Positions 4,535 to 12,042 of a stretch of DNA of 35,063 bases are shown piece after piece. The stretch comes from a virus, in IMG/VR virus record IMGVR_UViG_3300047562_000914, positions 1 to 35,063 of that record. One strand, 5' to 3'. The notes beneath the pieces are model-generated. The model did no database searches and was not told where the DNA came from. It worked only from the letters and a program-made list of their open reading frames with translations. How positions within the stretch are numbered: position 1 is the stretch's first letter; every line of letters begins with the position of its first letter. Made by a program: the position numbers and the translations under genes.

Positions 4535-4961
4535 AGTAATCTTTTCTGAAGTACCTGTTGAGGATGTTGCTATTGTAGAAGGCTGGTTCTCCGTTGTCAA
4601 GTGATTCGGTGAGGACATTATGGGTGAATAGTCTTCGGGTCTCTTCGAAGTTTGTTTTGCCCTTTGTTTTATGTAATGATAAGATAGATCGACTAAAATT
4701 TTGTCTACCAAATTTGATAATGTCTTCTTTAAGTTCTGGACAAGACCCATAATAGTTTTTCCAATCGGATTCGGATTTTACTTTTCGTTTTTTACCTTTT
4801 GGTGTTCTAAACGACCAAAGGTACTTCCTACCAATATATTTTTTTCCGTTGAGATTATTTTCTATCAGATAAACGAACCCAAAATAGTCCTCAATATCGG
4901 CACTGGTGAAAGGATTCCCATTATAGATCCAAGGGTTGTCATAGTCAATATCTGTACTCAT
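4518..4961 (-). CDS. GIY-YIG-like endonuclease
   Basis: The 147-residue protein has the order FVYLIEN, then KKYIGRKYL (about residues 30-48), matching the GIY and YIG strands of the GIY-YIG nuclease fold, followed by basic helix KGKKRKVKSESDWKNYYGS. An Asn-rich C-terminal part carries a late Glu (NGEPAFYNSN). Proteins of this kind recur in T4-like cyanophages and are annotated as putative homing or repair nucleases. The start at 4961 is ATG; a TTG precedes it. It overlaps both neighbours by about 17 bases, like a normal operon gene rather than a fresh insertion. Confidence 0.7.
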   Translation of the reverse strand: MSTDIDYDNPWIYNGNPFTSADIEDYFGFVYLIENNLNGKKYIGRKYLWSFRTPKGKKRKVKSESDWKNYYGSCPELKEDIIKFGRQNFSRSILSLHKTKGKTNFEETRRLFTHNVLTESLDNGEPAFYNSNILNRYFRKDYYGNRD

Positions 4962-5106
4962 CAATTATATCAAGGACTTCGTTGATGTATTTATGGGCTA
5001 GTCCTTTCATATCCATTTCTGGTCGAATATGATCTTTATGAAGTTTATCCTTTAATTTTAATATACGAACTTTTATTTCGTCTTTAGACAATTGATTCTT
5101 AGGCAT
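4945..5106 (-). CDS. Small basic helical protein, 53 residues
   Basis: The frame begins MPKNQLSKDEIKVRILKLKD and is a highly charged helical protein that overlaps the next gene's start by 17 bases. It is likely translated together with the GIY-YIG gene. It begins right after a terminator-like hairpin (5108-5132) and has no clear ribosome-binding site. My impression is that relatives occur in cyanomyovirus genomes; function unknown. Confidence 0.6.
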   Translation of the reverse strand: MPKNQLSKDEIKVRILKLKDKLHKDHIRPEMDMKGLAHKYINEVLDIIDEYRY

Positions 5107-5107
5107 G

Positions 5108-5132
5108 AAAAAAGAGGAGATTACTCTCCTCT
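5108..5132 (-). terminator. Intrinsic terminator downstream of nrdB region
   Basis: AGAGGAGA/TCTCCTCT, eight perfect pairs with a four-base loop, followed on the minus strand by a T run that reaches the next ATG. It closes the gp61-nrdA-nrdB transcript. Confidence 0.85.
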
Positions 5133-5137
5133 ATCTA

Positions 5138-5284
5138 TCAGCAATTATCTAACCACTCTTCAGTAAAGTTATAATCTCCAAACAAAAAGTCATCACATTC
5201 TGCTGCTTCTCTGTATGCGTTCAGGATTTCCTGTTCACACCATTCATCATAATTGGAATCCTGCGAAAGTATTTTTGGTAACAT
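5138..5284 (-). CDS. Small acidic protein overlapping the end of nrdB, 48 residues
   Basis: The frame begins MLPKILSQDSNYDEWCEQE and continues as an acidic, Cys-containing protein (DEWC, AAECDD, LDNC). The start lies 38 bases inside the 3' end of nrdB in a different frame, and a good GGAGG ribosome-binding site stands 11 bases upstream within nrdB codons, which decides this start. No family is recognised. In related phages a small redox protein often follows nrdB, but the CxxC glutaredoxin motif is absent here. Confidence 0.6.
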   Translation of the reverse strand: MLPKILSQDSNYDEWCEQEILNAYREAAECDDFLFGDYNFTEEWLDNC

Positions 5285-6437
5285 CTTGTTTTATGCCTCC
5301 TACCACGTAGGATTCTACCTCCGTTTCCTGGGGTGCAACCTGAAGACCCTTAGAAGAAATCCAGTGCTGAGTCCAAGGAAGTGGATTGTTGTTTGCTGAA
5401 ATATCGTATTGGGGTTTTAATCCAATTGCTTTAAGTCTTCTATTTGCGATCCACTCTACATATTGCTGAAGAAGTTTATCATTTAGTCCAATCATGCTTC
5501 CATCTTTGAACAGATAATCTGCCCAACGCTTTTCTTCATTTACAGCGCGATCAAACATTGCATATGTCCACTCTTCTTCTTCCTTCATTATTTGTTTCAT
5601 TTCTGGATCATCACCATCACGCCACTTATTCAGAATGTTCTGAGTGATTGCTAGGTGTTGGTTTTCGTCTCTTGCGATGAGAGAGATGATCTTAGCGGAT
5701 CCTTCCATAAGCTTAAGTTCACCAAAGGCGAAACTACAAGCAAAACTAACGTAGAAGCGAATACCTTCAAGAATATTAACGTTTGCGACTGCTCTGTACA
5801 GTTTTCGTTTGACATCATTGATTGTTTCCTTTGCATATGAAACTCCTTCAAGATTGTGCAACCAAGCATTGGATGCACCATAACCTTGTGCGGATTGAAT
5901 GAAGTCATCATAAGACTCTGTGACGCTCTTAGCACGCTCTAGAATGCGGTTATCACTGATGATAGTATCAAACACCTCAGATGGGTCTGAATATACGTTT
6001 TTGATGATATAAGTGTATGAACGACTATGAATCATCTCCATAAATCCCCATACCTCCATACATGCTTCCAGTTCTGGAAGTGAGCAGTATGGAATAAATG
6101 CCATACCAGGACCACGCCCCTGAACAGAGTCAAGCATAATCTGATACTTCAAGTTAGAACTATAGATATGCTTTTGCTCGGGGCGTAGTGTCTGATAATC
6201 TCCTCTATCTTTTTGGAGGGAGACCTCCTCAGGTCTCCAAAAATAACCAAGTTGCTGTGTAGTTAATTTATCGAAGATTGGATATTTGTATGAATCATAT
6301 CTTTGAACTCCTAACGGAGCACCAAAAAACATTGGTTGCTTTTTAGTATCTACTTTTTCTGTATTGAAAACAGTCATTCCTTTGATTTCTGTTTTTGAAT
6401 CTTCGGTTGAAGAAATTTTAAACTGCACAGGATTCAC
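5247..6437 (-). CDS. nrdB: Ribonucleotide reductase class Ia, small (beta) subunit
   Basis: The 396-residue protein carries the di-iron and tyrosyl radical site of class Ia NrdB: Asp103, Glu134, His137 and Tyr141 in MEMIHSRSY, Glu224 in LEGIRFYV, and Glu258/His261 in RDENQH. It generates the radical used by NrdA to make deoxynucleotides for phage DNA. The C-terminal tail, which in this family docks to NrdA, is present. It overlaps the end of nrdA by 20 bases, so translation is coupled. The radical Tyr is intact, as opposed to Tyr-less variants. Confidence 0.98.
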   Translation of the reverse strand: MNPVQFKISSTEDSKTEIKGMTVFNTEKVDTKKQPMFFGAPLGVQRYDSYKYPIFDKLTTQQLGYFWRPEEVSLQKDRGDYQTLRPEQKHIYSSNLKYQIMLDSVQGRGPGMAFIPYCSLPELEACMEVWGFMEMIHSRSYTYIIKNVYSDPSEVFDTIISDNRILERAKSVTESYDDFIQSAQGYGASNAWLHNLEGVSYAKETINDVKRKLYRAVANVNILEGIRFYVSFACSFAFGELKLMEGSAKIISLIARDENQHLAITQNILNKWRDGDDPEMKQIMKEEEEWTYAMFDRAVNEEKRWADYLFKDGSMIGLNDKLLQQYVEWIANRRLKAIGLKPQYDISANNNPLPWTQHWISSKGLQVAPQETEVESYVVGGIKQDVTKNTFAGFQL

Positions 6438-8715
6438 ACTCTCCCTCCTCTACTGAACTTAACTCACTAATCAAATCTTGAAGATTGGGTTTCTCTTCCA
6501 CTACCTCATCGGTCTTAATATCATAAGTGTTTTGGTAGTACGAAGTTTTCCACCCGTACTTGTATGTAGTTAAAAAGTCATTTGCCATCACCGACACTGG
6601 AACTTCATTGTCTGGATAATTCTCTGGATTATAGCTCCAGTTTCCAGAAATTGCTTGGTCAAAGAACTTTTGCATCATAGCAACAATATTAATATAACCG
6701 CGATTGGACTCCATATCCCAAAGAAGCGTGTAATTGTTCTTAAGAGATTGATATTGAGGGACAATCTGCTTAAGTGGTCCTTTCTTAGACTTCTTAATGG
6801 ACAAGTATCCTCTAGGTGGTTCAATTCCATTGGTTGCGTTTGACACAACGGAACTACTCTCCGATGGCATCTGTGCGGACAGTGTTGAGTGTCTGAGACC
6901 GTGCTCCAAGATAGATGCCCTAAGAGTTTCCCAATCATGCTCCAATCCAACAGAAGAAATTTCATCTACTTCTTTTTTATAAGTATCGATTGGAAGAATT
7001 CCATCAGCATACTTAGTGCGACCAAAGTATTCACAATGTCCTTTTTCCTTAGCAAGTTGATTGGATGCCTTCAGAAGATAATACTGGAATGACTCAGATA
7101 ATCCATGAACAGCATCCCATGCCTCCTGAGAATCATAATTGAATCCCAATTTAGCCAAATAGTGTGCTAACCCGATAAAACCCACACCAAGTGAACGACG
7201 CGCCTTGGTGGCGATTTCTGCCGCCTTTACGGGGTAATGCTGGTAGTCAATCAACTCATCCAGTGAACGAACAGAAAGATCACAGAGTTCCTCAAGTTCT
7301 TCATCTGATTTTACCTTACCCACATTAACTGCAGAAAGAATACACAGAGCAATTTCACCCACACTATCATCAATATGTTGAATGGGATCTGTAGGCAAAG
7401 TAATCTCCTGACAGAGATTACTCATATTTACCTTATCCTTAAAAGATGAGTGAGAGTTACAATGGTCGATATTCATGATGTAAATACGACCAGTCTCTGC
7501 TCTCTCTTTCAGGAGGTCCAGAATGAGTTCTTGAGCTCCAATAGTTTTTCTTGGAACAGATGTATCTCGTTCATAATCCACATATAACTCGTCAAATCTA
7601 TCAGTGCCAAAAGCATCATACAAACCAGGAACGTCGTGGGGAGAAAAGAGTGTGATTTCTCCGTTTTGGATGAAGCGTTCATAGAAGAGTTTGCTGATTT
7701 GAATAGAGTAGTCTAACTTACGAACACGATTATCTTCAGTTCCTTTGTTATTTTTTAATACTAAAATATCCTCTATTTCCTGGTGCCAGATTGGGAAGTG
7801 GACTGTCGCGGATCCACCTCGTATGCCATTTTGCGTGCAACAACGGACAGTTGCTTCAAACTTTTTGAGAAATGGTACAACACCCGTGTGTTGAACTTCT
7901 CCACCTCTGATTTTGCTGTTGATGCCACGGATTCGACCAGCGTTGATGCCGATTCCCGCCCTCTGTGCAACGTATCTGCCAATAGCCATATCGCTACTAA
8001 AGATACTATCGAGGGTGTCATCAACGTCAACAAGCACACAGCTAGCAAATTGTCTAAGCGGAGTCCGCACTCCCGCCATGATTGGTGTTGGGATGTTGAT
8101 TTTGTGTCTGGAGATTGCGTCATAATACCTCTTTACATATGACATTCTGGTTTCTTTTGGATACTCTGCAAAGATAGTCAGAGCAATCATCATGTACATA
8201 AACTGTGGGGTTTCATATACACCTCCACCGCTTCTATCTTGCACGAGGTACTTATCAACGACCTGACGTAAACCCGCATAAGTGAAGAGATAGTCACGGT
8301 CATGATCAATATAACCATTAGCTCGTTCAATCTCTTCTTTAGAATATTTGTTGAAAATATCATTATCATATACCTCTTGATTTACACAGTTATAGATATG
8401 CTGTTCAAGAGATGGGAGTTCTTTCATCTTACCGTAAAGTTGCTTGCGAACTGAAAACAGAAGCAAACGAGCAGCAACATATTGATAGTTTGCATGATCC
8501 AAATCAATGAGATCACTTGCACTGCGAATTAGGATTTCTTGAATCTCTGCCGTTGTGATGCCATCATAAAACTGAATGCCCGACTTCATCTCAACTTGAC
8601 TTGCAGAAACTCCTGCAAGACCTTTACATGCTTCATCAACCATCACATGCATCTTATCTAGATCAATACTCTCAACAGATCCATTTCTCTTTTGAACTTT
8701 TAAACCGTTACTCAT
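6418..8715 (-). CDS. nrdA: Ribonucleotide reductase class Ia, large (alpha) subunit
   Basis: The 765-residue protein is about the length of E. coli NrdA. It begins with an ATP-cone (VQKRNGSVESIDLDK), then has the catalytic cysteines Cys226 (FASCVLV) and Cys458 (EIALCIL), the Cys435 thiyl site with Asn433 and Glu437 in MSNLCQEI, the Tyr pair of the radical path in SYYQNTYD, and a redox-active C-terminal CESC. It reduces ribonucleoside diphosphates. The gene is uninterrupted, although nrd genes in phages often carry introns or inteins. It overlaps the primase gene by four bases. Confidence 0.98.
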   Translation of the reverse strand: MSNGLKVQKRNGSVESIDLDKMHVMVDEACKGLAGVSASQVEMKSGIQFYDGITTAEIQEILIRSASDLIDLDHANYQYVAARLLLFSVRKQLYGKMKELPSLEQHIYNCVNQEVYDNDIFNKYSKEEIERANGYIDHDRDYLFTYAGLRQVVDKYLVQDRSGGGVYETPQFMYMMIALTIFAEYPKETRMSYVKRYYDAISRHKINIPTPIMAGVRTPLRQFASCVLVDVDDTLDSIFSSDMAIGRYVAQRAGIGINAGRIRGINSKIRGGEVQHTGVVPFLKKFEATVRCCTQNGIRGGSATVHFPIWHQEIEDILVLKNNKGTEDNRVRKLDYSIQISKLFYERFIQNGEITLFSPHDVPGLYDAFGTDRFDELYVDYERDTSVPRKTIGAQELILDLLKERAETGRIYIMNIDHCNSHSSFKDKVNMSNLCQEITLPTDPIQHIDDSVGEIALCILSAVNVGKVKSDEELEELCDLSVRSLDELIDYQHYPVKAAEIATKARRSLGVGFIGLAHYLAKLGFNYDSQEAWDAVHGLSESFQYYLLKASNQLAKEKGHCEYFGRTKYADGILPIDTYKKEVDEISSVGLEHDWETLRASILEHGLRHSTLSAQMPSESSSVVSNATNGIEPPRGYLSIKKSKKGPLKQIVPQYQSLKNNYTLLWDMESNRGYINIVAMMQKFFDQAISGNWSYNPENYPDNEVPVSVMANDFLTTYKYGWKTSYYQNTYDIKTDEVVEEKPNLQDLISELSSVEEGECESCAV

Positions 8716-9680
8716 ATTTTCTTCCAGGTAGTAAATTTAAGTTTTGCTTCTAAACCAGAGTAAGTATTTAATTCTATCACAGACTGAACATCTAGTCCAG
8801 ATAAAATCATATCGTTAATGTCCTTCTCCTTTATTGCTGAAGGCCAGATGACAACTCTCTCTCCTCTATCGATAACTTTGGATATTCGGGAGTGGATTTC
8901 GGCATTACGAGGTTCGTTATCATAGATCCACACACAATTGCTAATACCCCACTTACTAAGATCACCGTCAGCTCCACAAAGAGCAATCGCGTTGCGAATG
9001 AAAGTTGAGTCGAAGGGACCTTCTGTAACATAGACAGTTTCGCTTTTTTGTATTTCATCGAGACCATAAATTTTTGGTGCATCATCATCAAACATCACGG
9101 TAATATATTTAATCTTGTTGGAAATTAGAGATCTACCCTGAATCCCAACTAAGTTTTTATTATAAAACAAAGGGATAATAATTCTTGGTTCATCAAACTT
9201 AGTGTCATCAAAAACCTCTTTTATGGAATTAACCCAAGTTTTAAATTTATCAGCATAATAAAATTTATTAGGATTTAATTTTCGATCTTCAAGGTATTTT
9301 TTTGAATCAGAATTTTCAGATGCCTTAGGTAGATCTAATCTAGTGCTAAACTTGGGTGCTTCAAATTTAAATTCTGGAATCTCTGTTGGAAAATTCTTTC
9401 CAGAATGACCCTCTTTAAATTTTTCAAATGTATATTGCTTATGAATTGTTGGATCAATTTGCTTTAAGAAATTATTAAAGGAAACATTGACACCACAATT
9501 GTGGCATTTAAAGTTTGTGTTGTTTTTTACCTGATACAAATATCCCCTTGCTTTATTCTTATTCTTTTGAGAGTCGCCACAAATAGGGCAACGAAGATTG
9601 TATAGGTTATTCTTTACCTTCTTAAACTTTTGAAAACGATGAGAAATCAAATTGATGTATTTTACATCAACAAAATCCAT
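8712..9680 (-). CDS. 61: DNA primase, T4 gp61 type
   Basis: The 322-residue protein has an N-terminal zinc finger (Cys31, Cys34, Cys59, Cys62) in CPICGDSQKN and CHNCG, and a Toprim catalytic domain with VYVTEGPFDS (Glu220) and WIYDNEP (Asp254 region). It makes RNA primers on the lagging strand and works with the gp41 helicase. A sigma70-type promoter ends about 25 bases upstream, making it the first gene of the primase-nrdA-nrdB operon. T4 gp61 is 342 residues, so length fits. Confidence 0.93.
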   Translation of the reverse strand: MDFVDVKYINLISHRFQKFKKVKNNLYNLRCPICGDSQKNKNKARGYLYQVKNNTNFKCHNCGVNVSFNNFLKQIDPTIHKQYTFEKFKEGHSGKNFPTEIPEFKFEAPKFSTRLDLPKASENSDSKKYLEDRKLNPNKFYYADKFKTWVNSIKEVFDDTKFDEPRIIIPLFYNKNLVGIQGRSLISNKIKYITVMFDDDAPKIYGLDEIQKSETVYVTEGPFDSTFIRNAIALCGADGDLSKWGISNCVWIYDNEPRNAEIHSRISKVIDRGERVVIWPSAIKEKDINDMILSGLDVQSVIELNTYSGLEAKLKFTTWKKI

Positions 9681-9704
9681 GACAAGACACTTTAGAGTCT
9701 CACC

Positions 9705-9732
9705 ATTCTAACAGATTATTTTACCCTGTCAA
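9705..9732 (-). promoter_or_regulatory. Sigma70-type promoter of the primase-nrd operon
   Basis: TTGACA (9732-9727) and TAGAAT (9710-9705) separated by 16 bases on the minus strand, with the primase ATG about 25 bases downstream of the -10. One of the best host-type promoters in the window. Confidence 0.75.
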
Positions 9733-9829
9733 GGCACAATGCTGTCATAATTCCCGTCCACTTTATAACAGAATTTGTGACTTTTTGAAGCGAGTAAAGG
9801 GTTGGTTTTCTTTTAGTTTTCATTGGCAT
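9716..9829 (-). CDS. Possible 37-residue basic protein
   Basis: A frame beginning MPMKTKRKPTLYSLQKVTNS fills the gap between the coiled-coil protein gene and the primase. A second Met two codons in is an equally good start. Its end overlaps the primase promoter. The start lies in a perfect hairpin TTGGCAT/ATGCCAA that could hide the initiation site. It has plausible composition but no recognised family, so this is a weak call; otherwise 9733-9850 holds nothing. Confidence 0.4.
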   Translation of the reverse strand: MPMKTKRKPTLYSLQKVTNSVIKWTGIMTALCLDRVK

Positions 9830-9850
9830 CTCATGCCAACACCCAATTAT

Positions 9851-10279
9851 TTATTTCAATCTATCTTCCGTAATACGATGATGATCTGCCATACCAGAAG
9901 GTGTCCACCATCCAGATGCTAAAGTTGATATTGAAGTTGCTAGAATTGCTAGTAGAACTCCAGTTCCAGCAGTCATCCACTTAATTTTACTTATTTCTTT
10001 AACTTCATTCTCAATCTTATCAATTCTCTCCGAAACTGCATCATGTTGATCTTTATTTTCTAACTTTAATTCTTCAATCAATCTTCCAATATAATCATCA
10101 GATCTATGGCATTGTTCAATTCTTTCCTCATGAACAGCCAACATCTTACTAATATTTTGACTCGTCTTTCCCATCAATTGAATTGCTTCATCAATTTTTT
10201 TCAACATCAATTCATACGATGAGAGTCTTTCTTCTAAGACTGCGATTTTAGTATCTGCCGGAACATTTTGGTTGAACAT
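9851..10279 (-). CDS. Coiled-coil membrane protein, XhlA/holin-like architecture
   Basis: Residues about 8-95 form a long heptad-rich coiled coil with many Glu, Lys and Ile, followed by a membrane helix near residues 99-121 (WMTAGTGVLLAILATSIST) and a short tail. The same order of coiled coil then helix is seen in haemolysin XhlA-type phage proteins that help lysis. The similarity is architectural only. The ATG directly follows the stop of the upstream gene and an AAAGGAAAGG ribosome-binding site lies before it. Confidence 0.6.
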   Translation of the reverse strand: MFNQNVPADTKIAVLEERLSSYELMLKKIDEAIQLMGKTSQNISKMLAVHEERIEQCHRSDDYIGRLIEELKLENKDQHDAVSERIDKIENEVKEISKIKWMTAGTGVLLAILATSISTLASGWWTPSGMADHHRITEDRLK

Positions 10280-10495
10280 TTACCTTTCCTTTGTTCTTAA
10301 GTATTTCAACCACTTCGATCTAGATCCTAAACCCATGTAAATATTTTTTTTACCCTTTACAGGAGGGTGATCACCTGCTTCTGCAGTGCCCGCAATCTTA
10401 CCGCCAGCAAGACTATTAGTCGGACCAACAACCATTCCTTCTTCTTTAATAAGATGGAAGTACTTAATTATTTTGTCTATCTTCTGATTTGTCAT
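10280..10495 (-). CDS. Conserved-type phage protein, 71 residues
   Basis: The frame begins MTNQKIDKIIKYFHLIKEEG, then has a Gly/Pro/Thr-rich middle (VVGPTNSLAGG) and a basic end (GSRSKWLKYL). I chose the ATG at 10495 because it opens the conserved-looking helix; upstream sequence belongs to the next gene in another frame. My impression is that similar short proteins occur in cyanomyovirus virion gene neighbourhoods. No function is assigned. Confidence 0.65.
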   Translation of the reverse strand: MTNQKIDKIIKYFHLIKEEGMVVGPTNSLAGGKIAGTAEAGDHPPVKGKKNIYMGLGSRSKWLKYLRTKER

Positions 10496-10868
10496 TGTAA
10501 ATTTTGTAAAGTTCCGACATACAAAAAAGATCAACCTGAATATCGTGTATCTTTGATTTTGGATATTCAGGAAATTTACCAAGAAATACTATAAAGCTTT
10601 TTAAAGAAGGCCAAAGTTCCTTTTCCAATTTGAAAAATAACATTGGAGTTGCCGCTTCCCCAAAAATATTATAAAGAACAATAAAGTGATTAAGCAAAAG
10701 GTGAGTTCTCAACTCACCTGAATTTCTATATCGCTTCAAAAGTCTTTTGATGTATTTGAAAAGATTCAAATCACGCTCAAAATCCTCTTTCGTAACAGAT
10801 TGTGGATTCTCATAATTTTTTATAGCAAATAATAAAAAATTATCTTCATTCAGTTCATTAAAAATCAT
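10464..10868 (-). CDS. Conserved-type phage protein of unknown function, 134 residues
   Basis: The protein is helical, begins MIFNELNEDNFLLFAIKNYE and has a middle resembling a helical DUF found in T4-like phages (LRTHLLLNHFIVLYNIFG). No catalytic motif is visible. It lies ten bases after the Ig-like virion protein gene and overlaps the next gene by 32 bases, so it probably belongs to the late virion operon. The DUF relationship is from memory. Confidence 0.65.
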   Translation of the reverse strand: MIFNELNEDNFLLFAIKNYENPQSVTKEDFERDLNLFKYIKRLLKRYRNSGELRTHLLLNHFIVLYNIFGEAATPMLFFKLEKELWPSLKSFIVFLGKFPEYPKSKIHDIQVDLFCMSELYKIYNDKSEDRQNN

Positions 10869-10878
10869 ATATTAATCA

Positions 10879-11730
10879 TCATGAAACGGTTAGTGTTGCT
10901 GCACTTGAAGTTGCACTTGCTCCACCGTCTGCAGTGATAACAACTCTATAGCGATAACCATCAAGAGATGCATCAGTATTAGTAACTCCAAGTCCAGTAG
11001 TTGCAGTTCCAGAATATGTAGAATCATCACTTAGATCAGTGTAGGCAATTCCAGTGCTAGAGAACTGCCACTGATAAGTTAGAGATGCTGATGGATAAAC
11101 GGATGCTGAAACGCTGAATGTTGCAGTTTCGGTTGTTCCAACACCAGCACTAGATGGTTGACTTAAAATAGTGATGAGTCTGTCTGGGAAAACAACATCA
11201 TCAGCAGCATCACCAGTAGCATCATAAGTTGGACCTTCATTTGTTGAAATTCCAGACATTGCGACTAGAGTTTCTGTTTTAACTCTTAGTGTTCCTTCAC
11301 TACCAACATATGTCTTAATTCCAACCCATCCAGCATGTGTAACTGCATACTGTGTTGTTACATTGGATTGAGCTTCATAGATGTCAACACCATAGATTGA
11401 AGCAATTGTTGATCCAGCACCAGCACCGCCATTTCCATAATTTGAATCTTCTAGTGTATAAACAGGACGCTGAGATAAAGTATATCCAATACCAGAAATT
11501 GCTTCACCACTCAGATATTGAGTTGTTGCAATAGAAATCAAAGTATCGGAAGTAATTCCAGAAATTACCGCAGATCCAAAAGTTCCACCCGCACCAATGG
11601 TAATAACAGTTCCGGCAGCAATGCCAGCAGCAGTGAATGAAGTGCCAGAACCAGTAATAGTTTTAGTGCCATAATCCACACTCACTGTTCCTGATGAGTA
11701 AAGACCGTCAGCTGTTCCCCAGAGTGCCAT
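10879..11730 (-). CDS. Virion-type protein with C-terminal Ig-like domain
   Basis: The 283-residue protein is rich in Gly, Thr, Ser and Ala with no charged helices, as expected for a beta-rich surface protein. The start MALWGTADGLYSSGTVSVDY resembles a recurrent cyanomyovirus structural protein. The C-terminal 95 residues form an Ig-like domain with the core signature LTYQWQFSS and a YRYRVVITADGG strand pair. Ig-like domains on phage capsids or tails are thought to bind glycans or host surfaces weakly. A perfect late promoter (11766-11773) precedes it. Comparable to T4 Hoc in having Ig folds, but not clearly homologous. Confidence 0.75.
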   Translation of the reverse strand: MALWGTADGLYSSGTVSVDYGTKTITGSGTSFTAAGIAAGTVITIGAGGTFGSAVISGITSDTLISIATTQYLSGEAISGIGYTLSQRPVYTLEDSNYGNGGAGAGSTIASIYGVDIYEAQSNVTTQYAVTHAGWVGIKTYVGSEGTLRVKTETLVAMSGISTNEGPTYDATGDAADDVVFPDRLITILSQPSSAGVGTTETATFSVSASVYPSASLTYQWQFSSTGIAYTDLSDDSTYSGTATTGLGVTNTDASLDGYRYRVVITADGGASATSSAATLTVS

Positions 11731-11765
11731 TCTTTTTTACCTTTAAAACTAATTAATCTAAAAAA

Positions 11766-11773
11766 TATTTATA
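11766..11773 (-). promoter_or_regulatory. T4-type late promoter TATAAATA
   Basis: Perfect TATAAATA on the minus strand, 36 bases before the ATG of the Ig-like virion protein. It directly follows the T run of the terminator at 11774-11796. Confidence 0.8.
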
Positions 11774-11796
11774 AAAAATGGGGAGTATAACTCCCC
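11774..11796 (-). terminator. Intrinsic terminator fused to a late promoter
   Basis: GGGGAG/CTCCCC with a five-base loop, then a T run on the minus strand. It ends the 11820-12005 transcript, and its T run merges with the next late promoter. Confidence 0.85.
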
Positions 11797-11819
11797 AAGA
11801 GAAGTGATCTTATTTTACT

Positions 11820-12005
11820 TCAGGGAGTAGGATCTACTGCACCTTTTTTCTTTAGATGCTGCTGAATTTGAATAAGAACAAATGAAACGAGTCCATTTGA
11901 CTTAAATTTAGGATTAGCACCTAAAAGTTCAGAAACAATTAAAAGAATCGTTGCAAATGCGGCTTCATTAGCCATAACCCACGCCCATAGAGCTGCAACA
12001 GACAT
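11820..12005 (-). CDS. Small amphipathic membrane-type protein, 61 residues
   Basis: The protein begins MSVAALWAWVMANEAAFATI; residues 3-28 are mostly hydrophobic, followed by a polar turn (GANPKFKSNG) and a second semi-hydrophobic helix with a basic end. A strong GGAGG ribosome-binding site precedes the ATG. It lies alone between a late-type promoter motif and a terminator in the virion gene region. Holin or minor virion component are both possible; my impression is that relatives are common in cyanomyoviruses. Confidence 0.65.
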   Translation of the reverse strand: MSVAALWAWVMANEAAFATILLIVSELLGANPKFKSNGLVSFVLIQIQQHLKKKGAVDPTP

Positions 12006-12032
12006 AATAACCTCCGTAAGAGTGTCTAAGAT

Positions 12033-12040
12033 TATTTAGT
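12033..12040 (-). promoter_or_regulatory. Late-like promoter motif (ACTAAATA)
   Basis: ACTAAATA on the minus strand, 28 bases before the ATG at 12005. Two bases differ from the T4 consensus; spacing matches the other late promoters here. Confidence 0.35.
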
Positions 12041-12042
12041 AA

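Noticed and set aside
4316-4750. Longer 144-residue version of the acidic gene
   Set aside because: It would overlap the GIY-YIG gene by over 230 bases; the extra N-terminus looks like an out-of-frame shadow. The ATG at 4534 is preferred.
9840-9848. ATAAATA-like sequence at the end of the coiled-coil gene
   Set aside because: It coincides with the stop codon of that gene, and only a weak 37-residue frame lies downstream.
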